Below, piece by piece: positions 50,379 to 59,813 of a stretch of 59,923 bases of DNA. The notes below the pieces were generated by a model that did not search any database, was not told where the DNA came from, and saw only the letters and a program-made list of their open reading frames with translations. Source of the DNA: a virus; IMG/VR virus record IMGVR_UViG_3300020471_000096, positions 1 to 59,923 of that record, one strand, 5' to 3'. Position numbers and translations under genes: made by a program. The first letter of the stretch is position 1. Every line of letters begins with the position of its first letter.

Positions 50379-50672
50379 TTAACCTTTCGGATATTTATCT
50401 TTTACTGCTTTAATTGTTGTTTTCCAACCATCTATACCATTGTGATACAAATCATCTAATTGGTCTACTATAGATGGATAAGCTGTTTCTCTATCTCTTT
50501 GATACTTATTATTTTCATATGCAGTTTCTAATTCTTTTTGTTTAGCAAGTATATCTTTTTCAGATATAGGTGTTGTGTCATTGTGCCAAGTTATTTGTTT
50601 TACATCATTTTCACGAACAGTAACTTCTGCTTTTGGATTTATCGCTAATATTGCTGATGTTATATTAATCAT
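50379..50672 (-). CDS. Fibre-associated small protein
   Basis: 97 residues. The C-terminal part (ETAYPSIVDQLDDLYHNGIDGWK) is typical of small phage proteins following fibre genes. It overlaps the upstream stop by four bases. Possibly fibre assembly. Confidence 0.7.
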   Translation of the reverse strand: MINITSAILAINPKAEVTVRENDVKQITWHNDTTPISEKDILAKQKELETAYENNKYQRDRETAYPSIVDQLDDLYHNGIDGWKTTIKAVKDKYPKG

Positions 50673-51157
50673 CCTGCGATCTCTATAAGTGTGAGTGTGC
50701 TTGGGGTGCTGTTAGGGCATATGCTAAGTGTTCCACCTAGACCAACAGCACTGAAATAAATTTTATATTCAGTAGCACTCGTTGTGTTTGGCGAATCTAA
50801 GTAAGTCGGAGTATGATGGTTCACATGATTAGATCCTCCTCCGTATCCATAAGCGTAGCCATAAGTTGCACTGTCTGAGACACGAGAACCTCCTCTATAA
50901 AGTGTAATAGAACTTACACCACCTGCTGTATTTTGCCACATACTACACGCTGCTAACACAAAAATTTTACTACTTGTTGATGATGGCGTTATCGTTGCTG
51001 CAAGACCAGTATCAACAAAAGAACTACTTGTCGTTGCAGTTAAAGTCGAATATGTATTAGTTACAATTTGTATCACACTCCCTGCTGACATATTAGCATC
51101 AGCAAACTGATTAGTTACAGTTCCAATTCCACTACCTATTACTTTTGTTAATGCCAT
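50669..51157 (-). CDS. Fibre or tip protein
   Basis: 162 residues, Ser/Thr/Gly-rich, with VIQIVTNTYSTLTATTSSSF and a Tyr/Gly segment YGYAYGYGGGSN, ending TLTLIEIAG. The arrangement matches short C-terminal tip modules found as separate proteins in marine phages. Confidence 0.65.
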   Translation of the reverse strand: MALTKVIGSGIGTVTNQFADANMSAGSVIQIVTNTYSTLTATTSSSFVDTGLAATITPSSTSSKIFVLAACSMWQNTAGGVSSITLYRGGSRVSDSATYGYAYGYGGGSNHVNHHTPTYLDSPNTTSATEYKIYFSAVGLGGTLSICPNSTPSTLTLIEIAG

Positions 51158-51166
51158 TCGTTACTC

Positions 51167-51466
51167 CTAGCTTATGCTACTTGCATCATCTCTTTGTTTG
51201 CGTGTTTTATAATCACTTCTTGCAGTTACAAGTGCAACAAAGTCTGCTTGGTTGCTTGGTATGGGGTCTGTGAAGCTACTGTCGTTCATCAACTTTGTAG
51301 TCCACTCTGTCTGCATACGCTTCCAACAGTTGTTTAACTTTCCATTGATTGCACCATCCAACCACTCGTCTATACCTTTGTTGTCTGATGTATCATTGTA
51401 TAAATCATTAGACAGAATCTTTTGTTGTAAATCTGTTAATGTTATTGTCTTTGTGTGATTTGCCAT
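51167..51466 (-). CDS. Small fibre-island protein
   Basis: 99 residues, mostly helical (TLTDLQQKILSNDLYN, then VTARSDYKTRKQRDD). Family not recognised. It lies between a C1q-like fibre and a tip gene. Confidence 0.6.
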   Translation of the reverse strand: MANHTKTITLTDLQQKILSNDLYNDTSDNKGIDEWLDGAINGKLNNCWKRMQTEWTTKLMNDSSFTDPIPSNQADFVALVTARSDYKTRKQRDDASSIS

Positions 51467-51503
51467 TTTATAACTCCTTTATGTTACGTTGTTTCACTAT
51501 TGG

Positions 51504-52589
51504 CTAACAGACTAAAAAGCCTGAAAAAAATGAAGTTGCATTTATGTCTAGTTGTGCCGTACCAAGTGGTTGCAATATATTAATTTTACAAGTGTCATTA
51601 GCATCCATGTCAACAAACTGGCTTAAAGTAAGTGTCCAATAATTAAGATCAGCAGAAAATCTCGCTGTATCAATAATATTATACATAGGTCTGTTACTTG
51701 TTGATAAAGTTGTGTAAACGTATGCACTAGCACTATCTACACTTTCAAGATACAAATTGACATTAAATTGATATCTTCCTGTAATTGGTGCTGTAAAAGT
51801 ATAGTTAGATGTATCAAAATCTGAATTTTGGTCAAATATTTCACTATCAAACTCAACAGCAGTATCTGAATTAACAGGAATATTAAATTGTTTGTCAGAT
51901 AGCTTTACAAAAAAAGCAGGTTGAAGTGGTTTGGTTACAGCGCCTATAGAATCAACTTCTATAACAGAACTGGCTGATGTTCCAAATGTCATTTTATCAA
52001 TATTATGGTCGTATTTTAGAAACCCACGATAAGCTGCGTTACCACTTGTACCATCAGCGAAACAAATATAATTTGAATGGGTTGTGCCAGTTACGAATGT
52101 CATACCACCTTCATCAGCAGCAGTTACAACTAATTCATCGCTATAGTAGTCACTAGGACTTGCAGTGTTAATACCTACTTTATCATTAGTTGTATCTACT
52201 TTTAACGTATCTGTGTCCACTGTTAAGTCTGCTGTTAAAGTAGTAGCACCTGTAACATTAAGTGCTGAACTAAACGTACCATCTGTTGCCTGTAATGATG
52301 ATGTAGATGGATGGTCAACTGTGGCTACAGTTCTAAATAAATAATACACAAAGATATTATTACCTGAGTTACTTGATGGTGCAGCGGTAAATGTAAGTGT
52401 AGTTCCGTTGCTTACTGCATATGCTACAGATGGTTCTTGGATAACACCATCTACAGATACAAGTATATCTTCATCAGAACCTACTCCATGATCTAGTGTA
52501 AATGCAGTTGTGGAACCATCACCAGAAAACTGTGTGGCTGCTTTACTGGCTACAAATCTATTTCCTGCTTGATTACCTAAATATGGCAT
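51504..52589 (-). CDS. Fibre protein with C1q-like C-terminal domain
   Basis: 361 residues. The N-terminal module AGNRFVASKAATQFSGDGST is a known fibre pattern with a beta-sandwich. The C-terminal 140 residues (QFNIPVNSDTAVEFDSEIF, then YTFTAPITGRYQFNVNLYLE and FSGFLV) form a C1q/TNF-like jelly roll, often a trimeric receptor-binding knob. Strong adhesin candidate. Confidence 0.8.
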   Translation of the reverse strand: MPYLGNQAGNRFVASKAATQFSGDGSTTAFTLDHGVGSDEDILVSVDGVIQEPSVAYAVSNGTTLTFTAAPSSNSGNNIFVYYLFRTVATVDHPSTSSLQATDGTFSSALNVTGATTLTADLTVDTDTLKVDTTNDKVGINTASPSDYYSDELVVTAADEGGMTFVTGTTHSNYICFADGTSGNAAYRGFLKYDHNIDKMTFGTSASSVIEVDSIGAVTKPLQPAFFVKLSDKQFNIPVNSDTAVEFDSEIFDQNSDFDTSNYTFTAPITGRYQFNVNLYLESVDSASAYVYTTLSTSNRPMYNIIDTARFSADLNYWTLTLSQFVDMDANDTCKINILQPLGTAQLDINATSFFSGFLVC

Positions 52590-52945
52590 TATGTAATCTC
52601 CATATAACTCATGGTCACTGATAATTTATCTGCAACAGAACAATCTATCTTTACTATATCGCCTACATTTAAAACTATCTTATTACCAGCCATAATCTCA
52701 ACTGATGATCCAACTGGCACTGGTATGTCTTTTACAATATGTGCTGTAGTATTTTGTGTTTGAGATGTTTGTGTTGTTGTACTTACAAGTTGAACTGTAC
52801 CAGTAACTTGTGCAGTATGTACATTTGCCAATGTTAATCCCAATACAATAATTGTGCTACCAGTTTGAACTGTATAAAGAGTTTCTGGCGATCCAGCAGA
52901 GGCTGGAGCAACATCTCTTGTAATTACTTTGAATGTATTTGCCAT
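52589..52945 (-). CDS. Small beta-rich fibre-island protein
   Basis: 118 residues, beta-rich, Thr/Val-rich (SPETLYTVQTGSTIIVLGL, GNKIVLNVGDIVKIDC). Probably a beta-sandwich subunit at the fibre base. It overlaps the next start by one base. Confidence 0.65.
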   Translation of the reverse strand: MANTFKVITRDVAPASAGSPETLYTVQTGSTIIVLGLTLANVHTAQVTGTVQLVSTTTQTSQTQNTTAHIVKDIPVPVGSSVEIMAGNKIVLNVGDIVKIDCSVADKLSVTMSYMEIT

Positions 52946-52949
52946 ATCA

Positions 52950-54245
52950 TTATCCTAACGCTATTGCTAAAGCTGTAGCCTCATCCGCTGCTGCCGAAGC
53001 AGTTGTTGCACCTATGTCAGACAGCACTTCTGATGCACTTCTACTCTCTAAACCGTTTGCAGTAAATCTTGCAAACTCATCATCTGCCACACTAGAACTA
53101 TCTATCTTCACTGCGTTTGTGTTTGATATACCAAAAGTTAATGAGGCTTGACCACCAATATCACTTAATACTTCAGATGCACTTCTGCCTTCTATTGATG
53201 TACCATCAACTTTTAAAAAGTCATTATCTGCAACACCACTTGTTGCAACTAATACATTGCCATTAGATATACCAGTTGATAAGGTGGCAGTTGTTGTAAT
53301 TGCTGTACCATTTAATGTCATCGCATCTGCTTCTAGTGTACCATCTATATCTGCATCACCAGATATGTCTAATTCAGTGGCAATAATTTTATTGTTAAAT
53401 GTAGCTGCGCCTGCATCAGCCATATCAATGTCAAGAGCAGTTATCGCACTAGACCCATCTGTTCCTTTTATTTGAAAGTTTTTATCGGCAGTGCTTACAC
53501 GGAGACTTACATCACCAGAACTATTGCCTATGTCAAGTATTTCTGTACCATCATCTTTAAATAAAACATTTGCACCACCTGCATCAAGAGTAATATCTGA
53601 GGCTGCATTTAATGTTATGGATGAGCCATTGGTAATCTCTGCAATCACTGGAGTAGTTAAAGTCTTGTTTGTTAAGGTTTGTGTAGTATCTACAGCAACT
53701 AAATCTTGTGTGCCACTATCTCCACTATTAGGTAGCCTTAATGTATTAGCCGCAGCAGCAGAGTGTGGCTGTGCAGTTAGTGTTTGTGCATGAGCATTAC
53801 TAACTTCACAATAAAATTTAATTTGTGACGCTGATCCACTGTTAGATCTAAGATCAATTAATCCACCCTCTATCGTAAGATCGTCACCCACAGATAAATC
53901 TGCACCAACTGAAACATTGCCACTTGCATCTAAAAACACTGATTTTGATGCAGGTATTGTACAGAATATATTTTTTGTACCAGCACTAAAGTTGACTGCA
54001 CTGTCACTGTTAGAGCTACTAATAATTGTAGTCCTTGCTATCGTGCTAGAGTCACTACTTAATGTTCCTAAACCAACCTCAAACTCGGCAGAGCCGGGAA
54101 GTATAACAGCGTAATATGTTGTGTTAGAATTACCTATACCTGCTGCAAAAGTCTCAAAACCAGTTACTGCACCACCTAATGTAAGTGTGCCAGTACCAGT
54201 TGTGGTTGTGGTTTCTTTTACTCTATCATTTAATACAAGTGCCAT
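52950..54245 (-). CDS. Tail fibre protein with C-terminal repeats
   Basis: 431 residues. Shaft-like beta repeats include the pair IEGRSASEVLSDIGGQ and LESRSASEVLSDIG near the C-terminus and the TLTNKTLTTPVI motif common in phage fibres. It starts one base into the end of the upstream gene and is the longest fibre after the hub. Confidence 0.8.
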   Translation of the reverse strand: MALVLNDRVKETTTTTGTGTLTLGGAVTGFETFAAGIGNSNTTYYAVILPGSAEFEVGLGTLSSDSSTIARTTIISSSNSDSAVNFSAGTKNIFCTIPASKSVFLDASGNVSVGADLSVGDDLTIEGGLIDLRSNSGSASQIKFYCEVSNAHAQTLTAQPHSAAAANTLRLPNSGDSGTQDLVAVDTTQTLTNKTLTTPVIAEITNGSSITLNAASDITLDAGGANVLFKDDGTEILDIGNSSGDVSLRVSTADKNFQIKGTDGSSAITALDIDMADAGAATFNNKIIATELDISGDADIDGTLEADAMTLNGTAITTTATLSTGISNGNVLVATSGVADNDFLKVDGTSIEGRSASEVLSDIGGQASLTFGISNTNAVKIDSSSVADDEFARFTANGLESRSASEVLSDIGATTASAAADEATALAIALG

Positions 54246-54676
54246 TATTTAAGCTCTATTGTTAAGTTATCTGCGTTAATTCTAAATATATCACCACTAG
54301 CTATTGTCTTACTTGCATCTAATGCACCAACAAAAAGTATGTTACCACTAGTTGATGCGTCTGCAATAAACACATGTGTGATTGTATTACTGGTGCCGCC
54401 AGATGCCGGAAACTCTATATTTGCTGCGTTCTTTGCAGTTTGTGTGTCTGTTGAATCTGCCCCTATTGTGGTCCAGTTTGCCGCAGTAACTTGTTGTCTT
54501 GCATAGTTTGTAAACGTAGCTTCTGTCAATGAACCTGTTTCTGCTGCGCTAACTGCTGTCGCAAGTCCTACATAAATACTGTCACCCGGACTAGAAAAAC
54601 TAAGAGAGTTATTTTTAAATAAAAAATGTAGTATTCTTCTCTCAAGATAATTTGTCGCTGCATTTGCTGTTGCCAT
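54245..54676 (-). CDS. Conserved fibre-base protein
   Basis: 143 residues (NYLERRILHFLFKNNSLSF, then IYVGLATAVSAAETG). The pattern is common in marine phages next to fibre genes, probably the base or connector of a fibre. Beta-rich C-terminal half. Confidence 0.7.
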   Translation of the reverse strand: MATANAATNYLERRILHFLFKNNSLSFSSPGDSIYVGLATAVSAAETGSLTEATFTNYARQQVTAANWTTIGADSTDTQTAKNAANIEFPASGGTSNTITHVFIADASTSGNILFVGALDASKTIASGDIFRINADNLTIELK

Positions 54677-54685
54677 ATTTTACTC

Positions 54686-55333
54686 CTATGTTCTCTGCGC
54701 TCTTGGTAGACCCTCAGAGTAAGCGTCAGTATTTTCTCTTGCCTCTCCGTAATCTTTAAGTCTTGTTAATTGATCCATAAACCTTTTTTCATATTGTTGT
54801 ATCAAATCAGGCTCACCCTTCATAAAAATATACGCATCTACTAATGATCCAAACAATAATGCAAATGGCGCATTAGTGCTTAACCATGTTGTACCACTAT
54901 CTGCACCAGCAGTTAAACTAGTTGGTCTGTAATAATAATGTAATTCTATTGCATAATTTGAGTTTGGGGTAGGGCCAACGATAAAATTATTTGCATCAAA
55001 CTGCGCATAAAATCTTGGCTTTGCTGTGGAGGATGAAGCATCATATGCTTCTTGTATGAAGTTTACATCTTTTTGCAAAAGGAATGATTCACTGCCTGCT
55101 GTAGTGATTTGAAATGAAAAAGACGCTAAATAATCTGCTGGTATTGTTACAAACTTGTCACTTGTTGTTAATGCTGATGTAACATTCTTTCTAAATATCT
55201 CTAAATCAACATTCTTAAATATTCTTTCTTCTGCCGCTTTTATAAAGTCAGATAGATGATTTACAAAGGATGTTTCTGAATTATCAGTGTAATCCTGTAT
55301 TGCTGTTTTTAATTGCGCAAATGTAAAGCTCAT
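54686..55333 (-). CDS. Head-tail adaptor-like protein
   Basis: 215 residues. FAQLKTAIQDYTDNSETSFV then FIKAAEERIFKNVDLEIF form the helical start, and YYYRPTSLTAG plus the late LFGSLVDAYIFMKGEPDL are marks of podovirus tail adaptor proteins (T7 gp11-like ring). A second adaptor-like gene lies at 58373. Confidence 0.75.
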   Translation of the reverse strand: MSFTFAQLKTAIQDYTDNSETSFVNHLSDFIKAAEERIFKNVDLEIFRKNVTSALTTSDKFVTIPADYLASFSFQITTAGSESFLLQKDVNFIQEAYDASSSTAKPRFYAQFDANNFIVGPTPNSNYAIELHYYYRPTSLTAGADSGTTWLSTNAPFALLFGSLVDAYIFMKGEPDLIQQYEKRFMDQLTRLKDYGEARENTDAYSEGLPRAQRT

Positions 55334-55855
55334 CTAAGCCTCCAAAGTAACTGGTCCTACTGTAGCAAACACACCACCACCTGTTATAGATCCAGATGTA
55401 GATTCTGCAGCAACAGTAATAGTATATGTATCATCTGTTAATTTAGTTATAGCATATCCTGTAGCTAAGTTAAAGTTAGCCGCTGTTAATCCATCAAAAC
55501 CTAAACAGTTTCTAAATCTTACTGTATCCGATGTAGATCTTCCGTGATCTTTCTCTGTTACTGTAACAACAGTACTACCGCCTACTGCAGCGGCTGTTGT
55601 AAATGGATCAACCAGTAGCAGCCTCTCTGTTGCAGGTTCTATTCTATCTGGCCTTGCATTTAACAAAGACTGACTGTCATCTGTTTTAAATTTTCCTAAA
55701 TGGTTCTGAGGATGGTCTGGATCAACCACATCATACCCGACCATCATGCCAGTTTTAGCGCCATTTCTAATCTCTGGTATTAGTTCTCTAAGCGGATACC
55801 TAAATCCTGTTTTGTCACATATACCATATGCATATTTACCAACTGAGTAAGGCAT
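55334..55855 (-). CDS. Conserved virion-module protein
   Basis: 173 residues. The N-terminus YAYGICDKTGFRYPLRELIPE suggests a short zinc or structural knuckle, and the C-terminal half is an Ig-like beta segment (DKDHGRSTSDTV-type, VTITVAAES). Widespread in marine phages without assigned role. One-base overlap with the neighbour. Confidence 0.65.
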   Translation of the reverse strand: MPYSVGKYAYGICDKTGFRYPLRELIPEIRNGAKTGMMVGYDVVDPDHPQNHLGKFKTDDSQSLLNARPDRIEPATERLLLVDPFTTAAAVGGSTVVTVTEKDHGRSTSDTVRFRNCLGFDGLTAANFNLATGYAITKLTDDTYTITVAAESTSGSITGGGVFATVGPVTLEA

Positions 55856-56502
55856 TACTTTTCTTTCTTAGTTTTATAAAAATACTCATCGCTATCACCA
55901 AATCTATCTAATTTACCTTCGTTTTCAACTTGATAATAGTCTGTGCTGACTAAAAAATCAGGTGTTAGAGGCTTATCTGGTGTTAAGCTATTATCGTATA
56001 TTCTTGTTCTATTATTTGGATACAAACAAAATTGACCGTTTTCTAATTCCAATAAATTATGTGACTTGTGTTCTTGTGGTGTTTCGCTTGTGCTAAAATC
56101 AACTGTATCTATGTCACCATGATAATTATCTAATGTAGCTATATAACTGCCTTTGAGACTACCTGCATCTCTCGTATATATTTCATATGTCATTGATCCT
56201 ATAAACTGCTTTTGTATGCAGGTTACATTGTAATCCATGCAATTCCAAAACTGTAAATTATACAAATCTAAGTCTGGCTCTGGCGTTTTTGGCTCACTAA
56301 CAAAAGCGCTTATTGGTAGTTTGTCAAACATAGCACCGTATTCTGGTAAATATGTTTCAAAATAAAAAGCTCTACCGGGCAAAGATTTACAAGAGACCCA
56401 TATACCTTTTACAAACTTGCCATGTCCGTCTTCATGATCACGTAAATATTCTTTTCTAACCCATACTTGGACAGCAGGTAAATTGCATATTAATCTCGAC
56501 AA
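55855..56502 (-). CDS. Conserved virion-module protein, unknown
   Basis: 215 residues with VQVWVRKEYLRDHEDGHGKF, GIWVSCKSLPGRAFYFETYLP and LQFWNCMDYNVTCI. The same pattern occurs in numerous marine phages with no known function. Aromatic and acidic, no membrane segments. Confidence 0.7.
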   Translation of the reverse strand: MSRLICNLPAVQVWVRKEYLRDHEDGHGKFVKGIWVSCKSLPGRAFYFETYLPEYGAMFDKLPISAFVSEPKTPEPDLDLYNLQFWNCMDYNVTCIQKQFIGSMTYEIYTRDAGSLKGSYIATLDNYHGDIDTVDFSTSETPQEHKSHNLLELENGQFCLYPNNRTRIYDNSLTPDKPLTPDFLVSTDYYQVENEGKLDRFGDSDEYFYKTKKEK

Positions 56503-57447
56503 CTAGTAACCTCTATTAAATCTGAGTCCTTTTGTAGCAGCTCCCCCACCACGCATTTTAATAACTTTGCCACCTTTTTTCATGTATCCCATTTTGTTAA
56601 CTACATCAGGTCTTTCTCTTTTTAACGCTTGAAGACCTTTGGCCTCTGGTGGAATAGGTTTTTTCATAGTGCCGCCTCCTGCTTTCTTTTTAACTTTTGC
56701 ATAATTTTCTGGTGACATTCTTGCTTTTGCAAACTTTTTACCACCTCTCTTCACTAAATTATCATAAGTAAACTGTGCATCGTAAGATGAAGTAGGCTTA
56801 CCTCCCTTTTGAACAATATTACTTCTTTTCTTTTTTACAGGAGCTTTTTTTGGAGCAACTTTTGGTGTTTTTTTCTTTTTAGGTAAATCAAGTTCAGGAC
56901 CTGTAACAACACCTTTGGTCTTTTTAGTTTTAGGTTTAGTGTCTGCAACAGATTTTTTAGGCTTTACTAGCTCAGAAATACCTGAAGTTAAAACAGCCCT
57001 GTTAACCATCTGCTGAAATCTTTTAGCATTTGTTGGTGACATACGAGATACGTTAGATCTAGGTGTCACTGCTGTACTAGGTTTTTTTAACTGAGTTGCC
57101 CTTGGCTTTGTTACTGCTGTAGACCTTAAACTCTTTGGTCTAGGCTTTGGCAATGGCTGTGTTTTGGTTCTTTGTGTATTAGTAACAAGTCTTTGGAATC
57201 TTTGAGATGGTTTTAATATTCTAGGTAATTGACTTAAAAATTTTGGTATTCTTGAAAATGGTAACACACCCATACCAATATTCATCATATCTTCTTTTGT
57301 TATTCTTCTTTTGTTAGGCCCTGTCTGTACATTTTTATCTTTTTCTATTCTGCCAGACATGACATTATAATTAGGGTCATTTATTTTTCTCTTAGCTTCT
57401 TCAAGAGTTAAACCGCCTGTTTTTATTTTTTTCTTTTTCACAGCCAT
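56503..57447 (-). CDS. Lys-rich protein, paralogue A
   Basis: 314 very basic residues with the motif NDPNYNVMSGR near residue 25, shared with the next gene, and long Lys/Pro/Thr tracts (TKPKTKKTKG). Disordered except short helices. Probably DNA-contacting virion protein by charge. Starts one base into the previous gene. Confidence 0.65.
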   Translation of the reverse strand: MAVKKKKIKTGGLTLEEAKRKINDPNYNVMSGRIEKDKNVQTGPNKRRITKEDMMNIGMGVLPFSRIPKFLSQLPRILKPSQRFQRLVTNTQRTKTQPLPKPRPKSLRSTAVTKPRATQLKKPSTAVTPRSNVSRMSPTNAKRFQQMVNRAVLTSGISELVKPKKSVADTKPKTKKTKGVVTGPELDLPKKKKTPKVAPKKAPVKKKRSNIVQKGGKPTSSYDAQFTYDNLVKRGGKKFAKARMSPENYAKVKKKAGGGTMKKPIPPEAKGLQALKRERPDVVNKMGYMKKGGKVIKMRGGGAATKGLRFNRGY

Positions 57448-58370
57448 TATTTTTTCCTCTTCATAACTTTAGATTGAAACTCGACCTTTGAATCAGGTGC
57501 TTTTCTCATGTCTTTACCAGATACACCGCTACCTTCTTTCATAAACATTTTTTTCTTACCTATAGATTTTGGTCTTGGCTTAGGCTTAGTCATCATTGGT
57601 CTTGGTTTAGGAGTTGGTGTAGTTGTTTTTTTCTTAGGCTTAGATCCTGCAACACCTAAAGCACTAAGTGTAGGCTTTGGTGTTTTTCTTAAACCTTGCG
57701 CTGTCTGTGAAGATCTTTTGCTTATACCGCTTATAGTTTTGCCTTTACCGGGCTTTTTTGGCACCATTCTGTATTGACCACCTCTTTGTGGCTGTGTTTT
57801 AGCTGTTCCTGTTGTTGCGGCACCCACATCTTTTGCAGTCTTTATAACCCTTTTTGCAACTTGGCCAGCTCCTTTTATAAGTCTTGCTTGTGGTGTAATA
57901 GCGATTGTGCCTAGAATAGCTTTTTCTACTTTACCTGCTCTTCTTCCCTTCTTACCCATGCTTTCAGCTTTTTTCTGGTTAATATTACCTTTTCTACCAG
58001 ACATTACATTGTAATCAGGATCAGTGATTTTTTTCTTTGCAGCTTCTAATTTTCCACCTTTTTTCTTAGCTAAAACTAATTCTCTAATTTTCTTTTGAGC
58101 CTCTGCTTTACTAATTGCACCTGATCTAGCTGCGTTAGCTAAATTTTTAAACTGCCCTATTTTTGCTGGACCAACTCTATCTTTTCTTATTCTAGTTACC
58201 TTGCCACCACCAGCTAGTCTTGGATCACTGCCTTTTGGGCTGGTTCTTGGACTAACTCTTTTCTTCATGGGTCCTCTTGGGTCCATGCTTTTTGGCTTGG
58301 ACATTCCTCTTGGTTTTGGCTTTGGCTTCATAGGCGTTAATTTTTTTCTTGGTTTGATTTGTAAGGGCAT
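57447..58370 (-). CDS. Lys-rich protein, paralogue B
   Basis: 307 very basic residues, also with a TDPDYNVMSGR motif (about 115), a KKGGKLEAAKKK stretch and many KPKPRP repeats. Local similarity with paralogue A suggests duplication. Charge and place in the virion block indicate DNA contact. Function unknown. Confidence 0.65.
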   Translation of the reverse strand: MPLQIKPRKKLTPMKPKPKPRGMSKPKSMDPRGPMKKRVSPRTSPKGSDPRLAGGGKVTRIRKDRVGPAKIGQFKNLANAARSGAISKAEAQKKIRELVLAKKKGGKLEAAKKKITDPDYNVMSGRKGNINQKKAESMGKKGRRAGKVEKAILGTIAITPQARLIKGAGQVAKRVIKTAKDVGAATTGTAKTQPQRGGQYRMVPKKPGKGKTISGISKRSSQTAQGLRKTPKPTLSALGVAGSKPKKKTTTPTPKPRPMMTKPKPRPKSIGKKKMFMKEGSGVSGKDMRKAPDSKVEFQSKVMKRKK

Positions 58371-58372
58371 AA

Positions 58373-59056
58373 TTAACCTCCATAAAATGTATTGTAAGGA
58401 ACAAATCTAGCAGAAGAGCTGTCTTGGTCTTCTCCTGCCGCTAACTCAAACTGAAACTCGTACTCTTGTTTAAGAGGAGCAACTCTGTTTGCAACTTCTG
58501 GTCTCTTCATAGCAATGTAATAAGCCAATCCAGAAACAAGACATGGTGCAAATCTTGGTGGTACAAAAGATGTTGTTGTCCCATCAATACCAGATGAAAT
58601 ACCATCTATTCCCACAATTCTAAAAAAAGATAAAGTATATGTGTCTGCACTGTCTGGGACAGGCCACATCGTAACTGTTACAGAACCAGCAAGCCTTTGT
58701 ACGAATATCTGTGTAGGCTTACCTTGTGTGTTCTTTGCGCTTTGTTGTGCATATGTTGATACACTAATTCTTGTTAGGTTTGTATCTACCTGACTTGTAC
58801 CAGTTCCAGTTCTAATCTGATGCTCTAATATATCCACAGTATCTGTAGGCATAGTGTATGTCGCTGTTCCTGAGCTAAGTGACAATGTGCCAGATGCTAT
58901 TGTCCAAAGATTTAGTCCTCTATTCTGCCACTCCATAGTTAATAAGTTAAAACTACGTCTGGCATTTCTTAAATCATTACCTGTTCTTAATTCTAACCCT
59001 GCTCTTGCATACGCCTCTTCAAACAGGTCTGGTATATCTGGAACTACTACTGCCAT
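58373..59056 (-). CDS. Head-tail adaptor (P22 gp4-like)
   Basis: 227 residues. DLFEEAYARAGLELRTGNDL, LLTMEWQNRGLNLW and LPTDTVDILEHQ-type segments match P22 gp4-like tail accessory factors that seal the portal. LVSGLAYYIAMKRPEV is a typical late helix. Located before the small basic genes as in related phages. Confidence 0.8.
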   Translation of the reverse strand: MAVVVPDIPDLFEEAYARAGLELRTGNDLRNARRSFNLLTMEWQNRGLNLWTIASGTLSLSSGTATYTMPTDTVDILEHQIRTGTGTSQVDTNLTRISVSTYAQQSAKNTQGKPTQIFVQRLAGSVTVTMWPVPDSADTYTLSFFRIVGIDGISSGIDGTTTSFVPPRFAPCLVSGLAYYIAMKRPEVANRVAPLKQEYEFQFELAAGEDQDSSSARFVPYNTFYGG

Positions 59057-59320
59057 TTATTTGACCTTTCTATAAGCTCTCGTCTTTCTTGCAATCTTCT
59101 TTGGCTGTTTAGATACTTGTTTACCTGCTCTAGTTGCTTTTCGCTTAGCAGCCGTAGAACGGGCATATTCAGAGGGCGAAAGAGCCTTAATTGCTTTTTC
59201 AGGTAAGTAACGCTCACCTGTTGCTTTTGGCCCTTGTGTACTAGGTTTACCACTTTTGGTTCGCCACTTCTGTTTACCCCAAGCCTTTAAACTCCTTTGT
59301 GGTTTTTTCAATCCGCCCAT
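59057..59320 (-). CDS. Small basic conserved phage protein
   Basis: 87 residues. KAWGKQKWRTKSGKPST and GERYLPEKAIKALSPSEYA form a pattern recurrent in cyanophage and pelagiphage genomes next to adaptor genes. The ATG overlaps the upstream TAA. Function unknown. Confidence 0.8.
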   Translation of the reverse strand: MGGLKKPQRSLKAWGKQKWRTKSGKPSTQGPKATGERYLPEKAIKALSPSEYARSTAAKRKATRAGKQVSKQPKKIARKTRAYRKVK

Positions 59321-59646
59321 TACTTTTTATTCATCCAAGCTGTTGTACCCATGTATGCACCCACGATGCCTGCGCCTGAAATGTAGAAAAGTGAAGAAAT
59401 TTCTGCAAGTGCATTAATTCTTTCTATACTAATAAAAGGCATGAACATCATAAAAGTAAATAATCCCATAGCTATTAAAGTATACCTTGCCATTCTTAGT
59501 TGAGCAAGGTTTTTGCGTAAGGCTGTTTCTGTTTCTTTTATCTCTTTCATATTAGAAAGCTCTGCATCAGAAACAATGCCATCTCCATCTATATCATACT
59601 CATTGTACTTACTTGATGATTGTAATTTCTTTTGTTTCGTTTTCAT
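59320..59646 (-). CDS. EF-hand/membrane protein
   Basis: 108 residues. A complete EF-hand loop DIDGDGIVSDAEL (about 18-30) is followed by a helix and two hydrophobic segments (about 53-75 and 84-104). Calcium-binding EF-hand/TM proteins occur in marine phage virion operons. Role unknown, perhaps ejection. The ATG overlaps the upstream TGA. Confidence 0.8.
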   Translation of the reverse strand: MKTKQKKLQSSSKYNEYDIDGDGIVSDAELSNMKEIKETETALRKNLAQLRMARYTLIAMGLFTFMMFMPFISIERINALAEISSLFYISGAGIVGAYMGTTAWMNKK

Positions 59647-59801
59647 TTGTTCTTAACCGCACTATTTAGTGAATTTATAACATCATCTATATTAGGCTCT
59701 TTTTGCCAAGGATTGTAAACACATTTAAACTTCTTTGGACACCAGCTTTCGATCATCATCTCGTATGTTTCATTGCCACCTTTGTAAATACACGCCATCA
59801 T
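59643..59801 (-). CDS. Small Cys/Trp-containing protein (52 residues)
   Basis: MMACIYKGGNETYEMMIESW then CPKKFKCVYNPWQ and an acidic/helical tail. Its first ATG lies in an ATGA overlap with the TGA of the upstream gene in the 11-T reading of the terminal copy, and its own TGA overlaps the ATG of the EF-hand gene. Both overlaps support translation. Function unknown. Confidence 0.75.
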   Translation of the reverse strand: MMACIYKGGNETYEMMIESWCPKKFKCVYNPWQKEPNIDDVINSLNSAVKNK

Positions 59802-59813
59802 ACCAGTTTTTGA

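Noticed and set aside
44883-54245. Possible diversity-generating retroelement in the fibre island
   Set aside because: No reverse transcriptase gene and no template repeat visible anywhere in the window.
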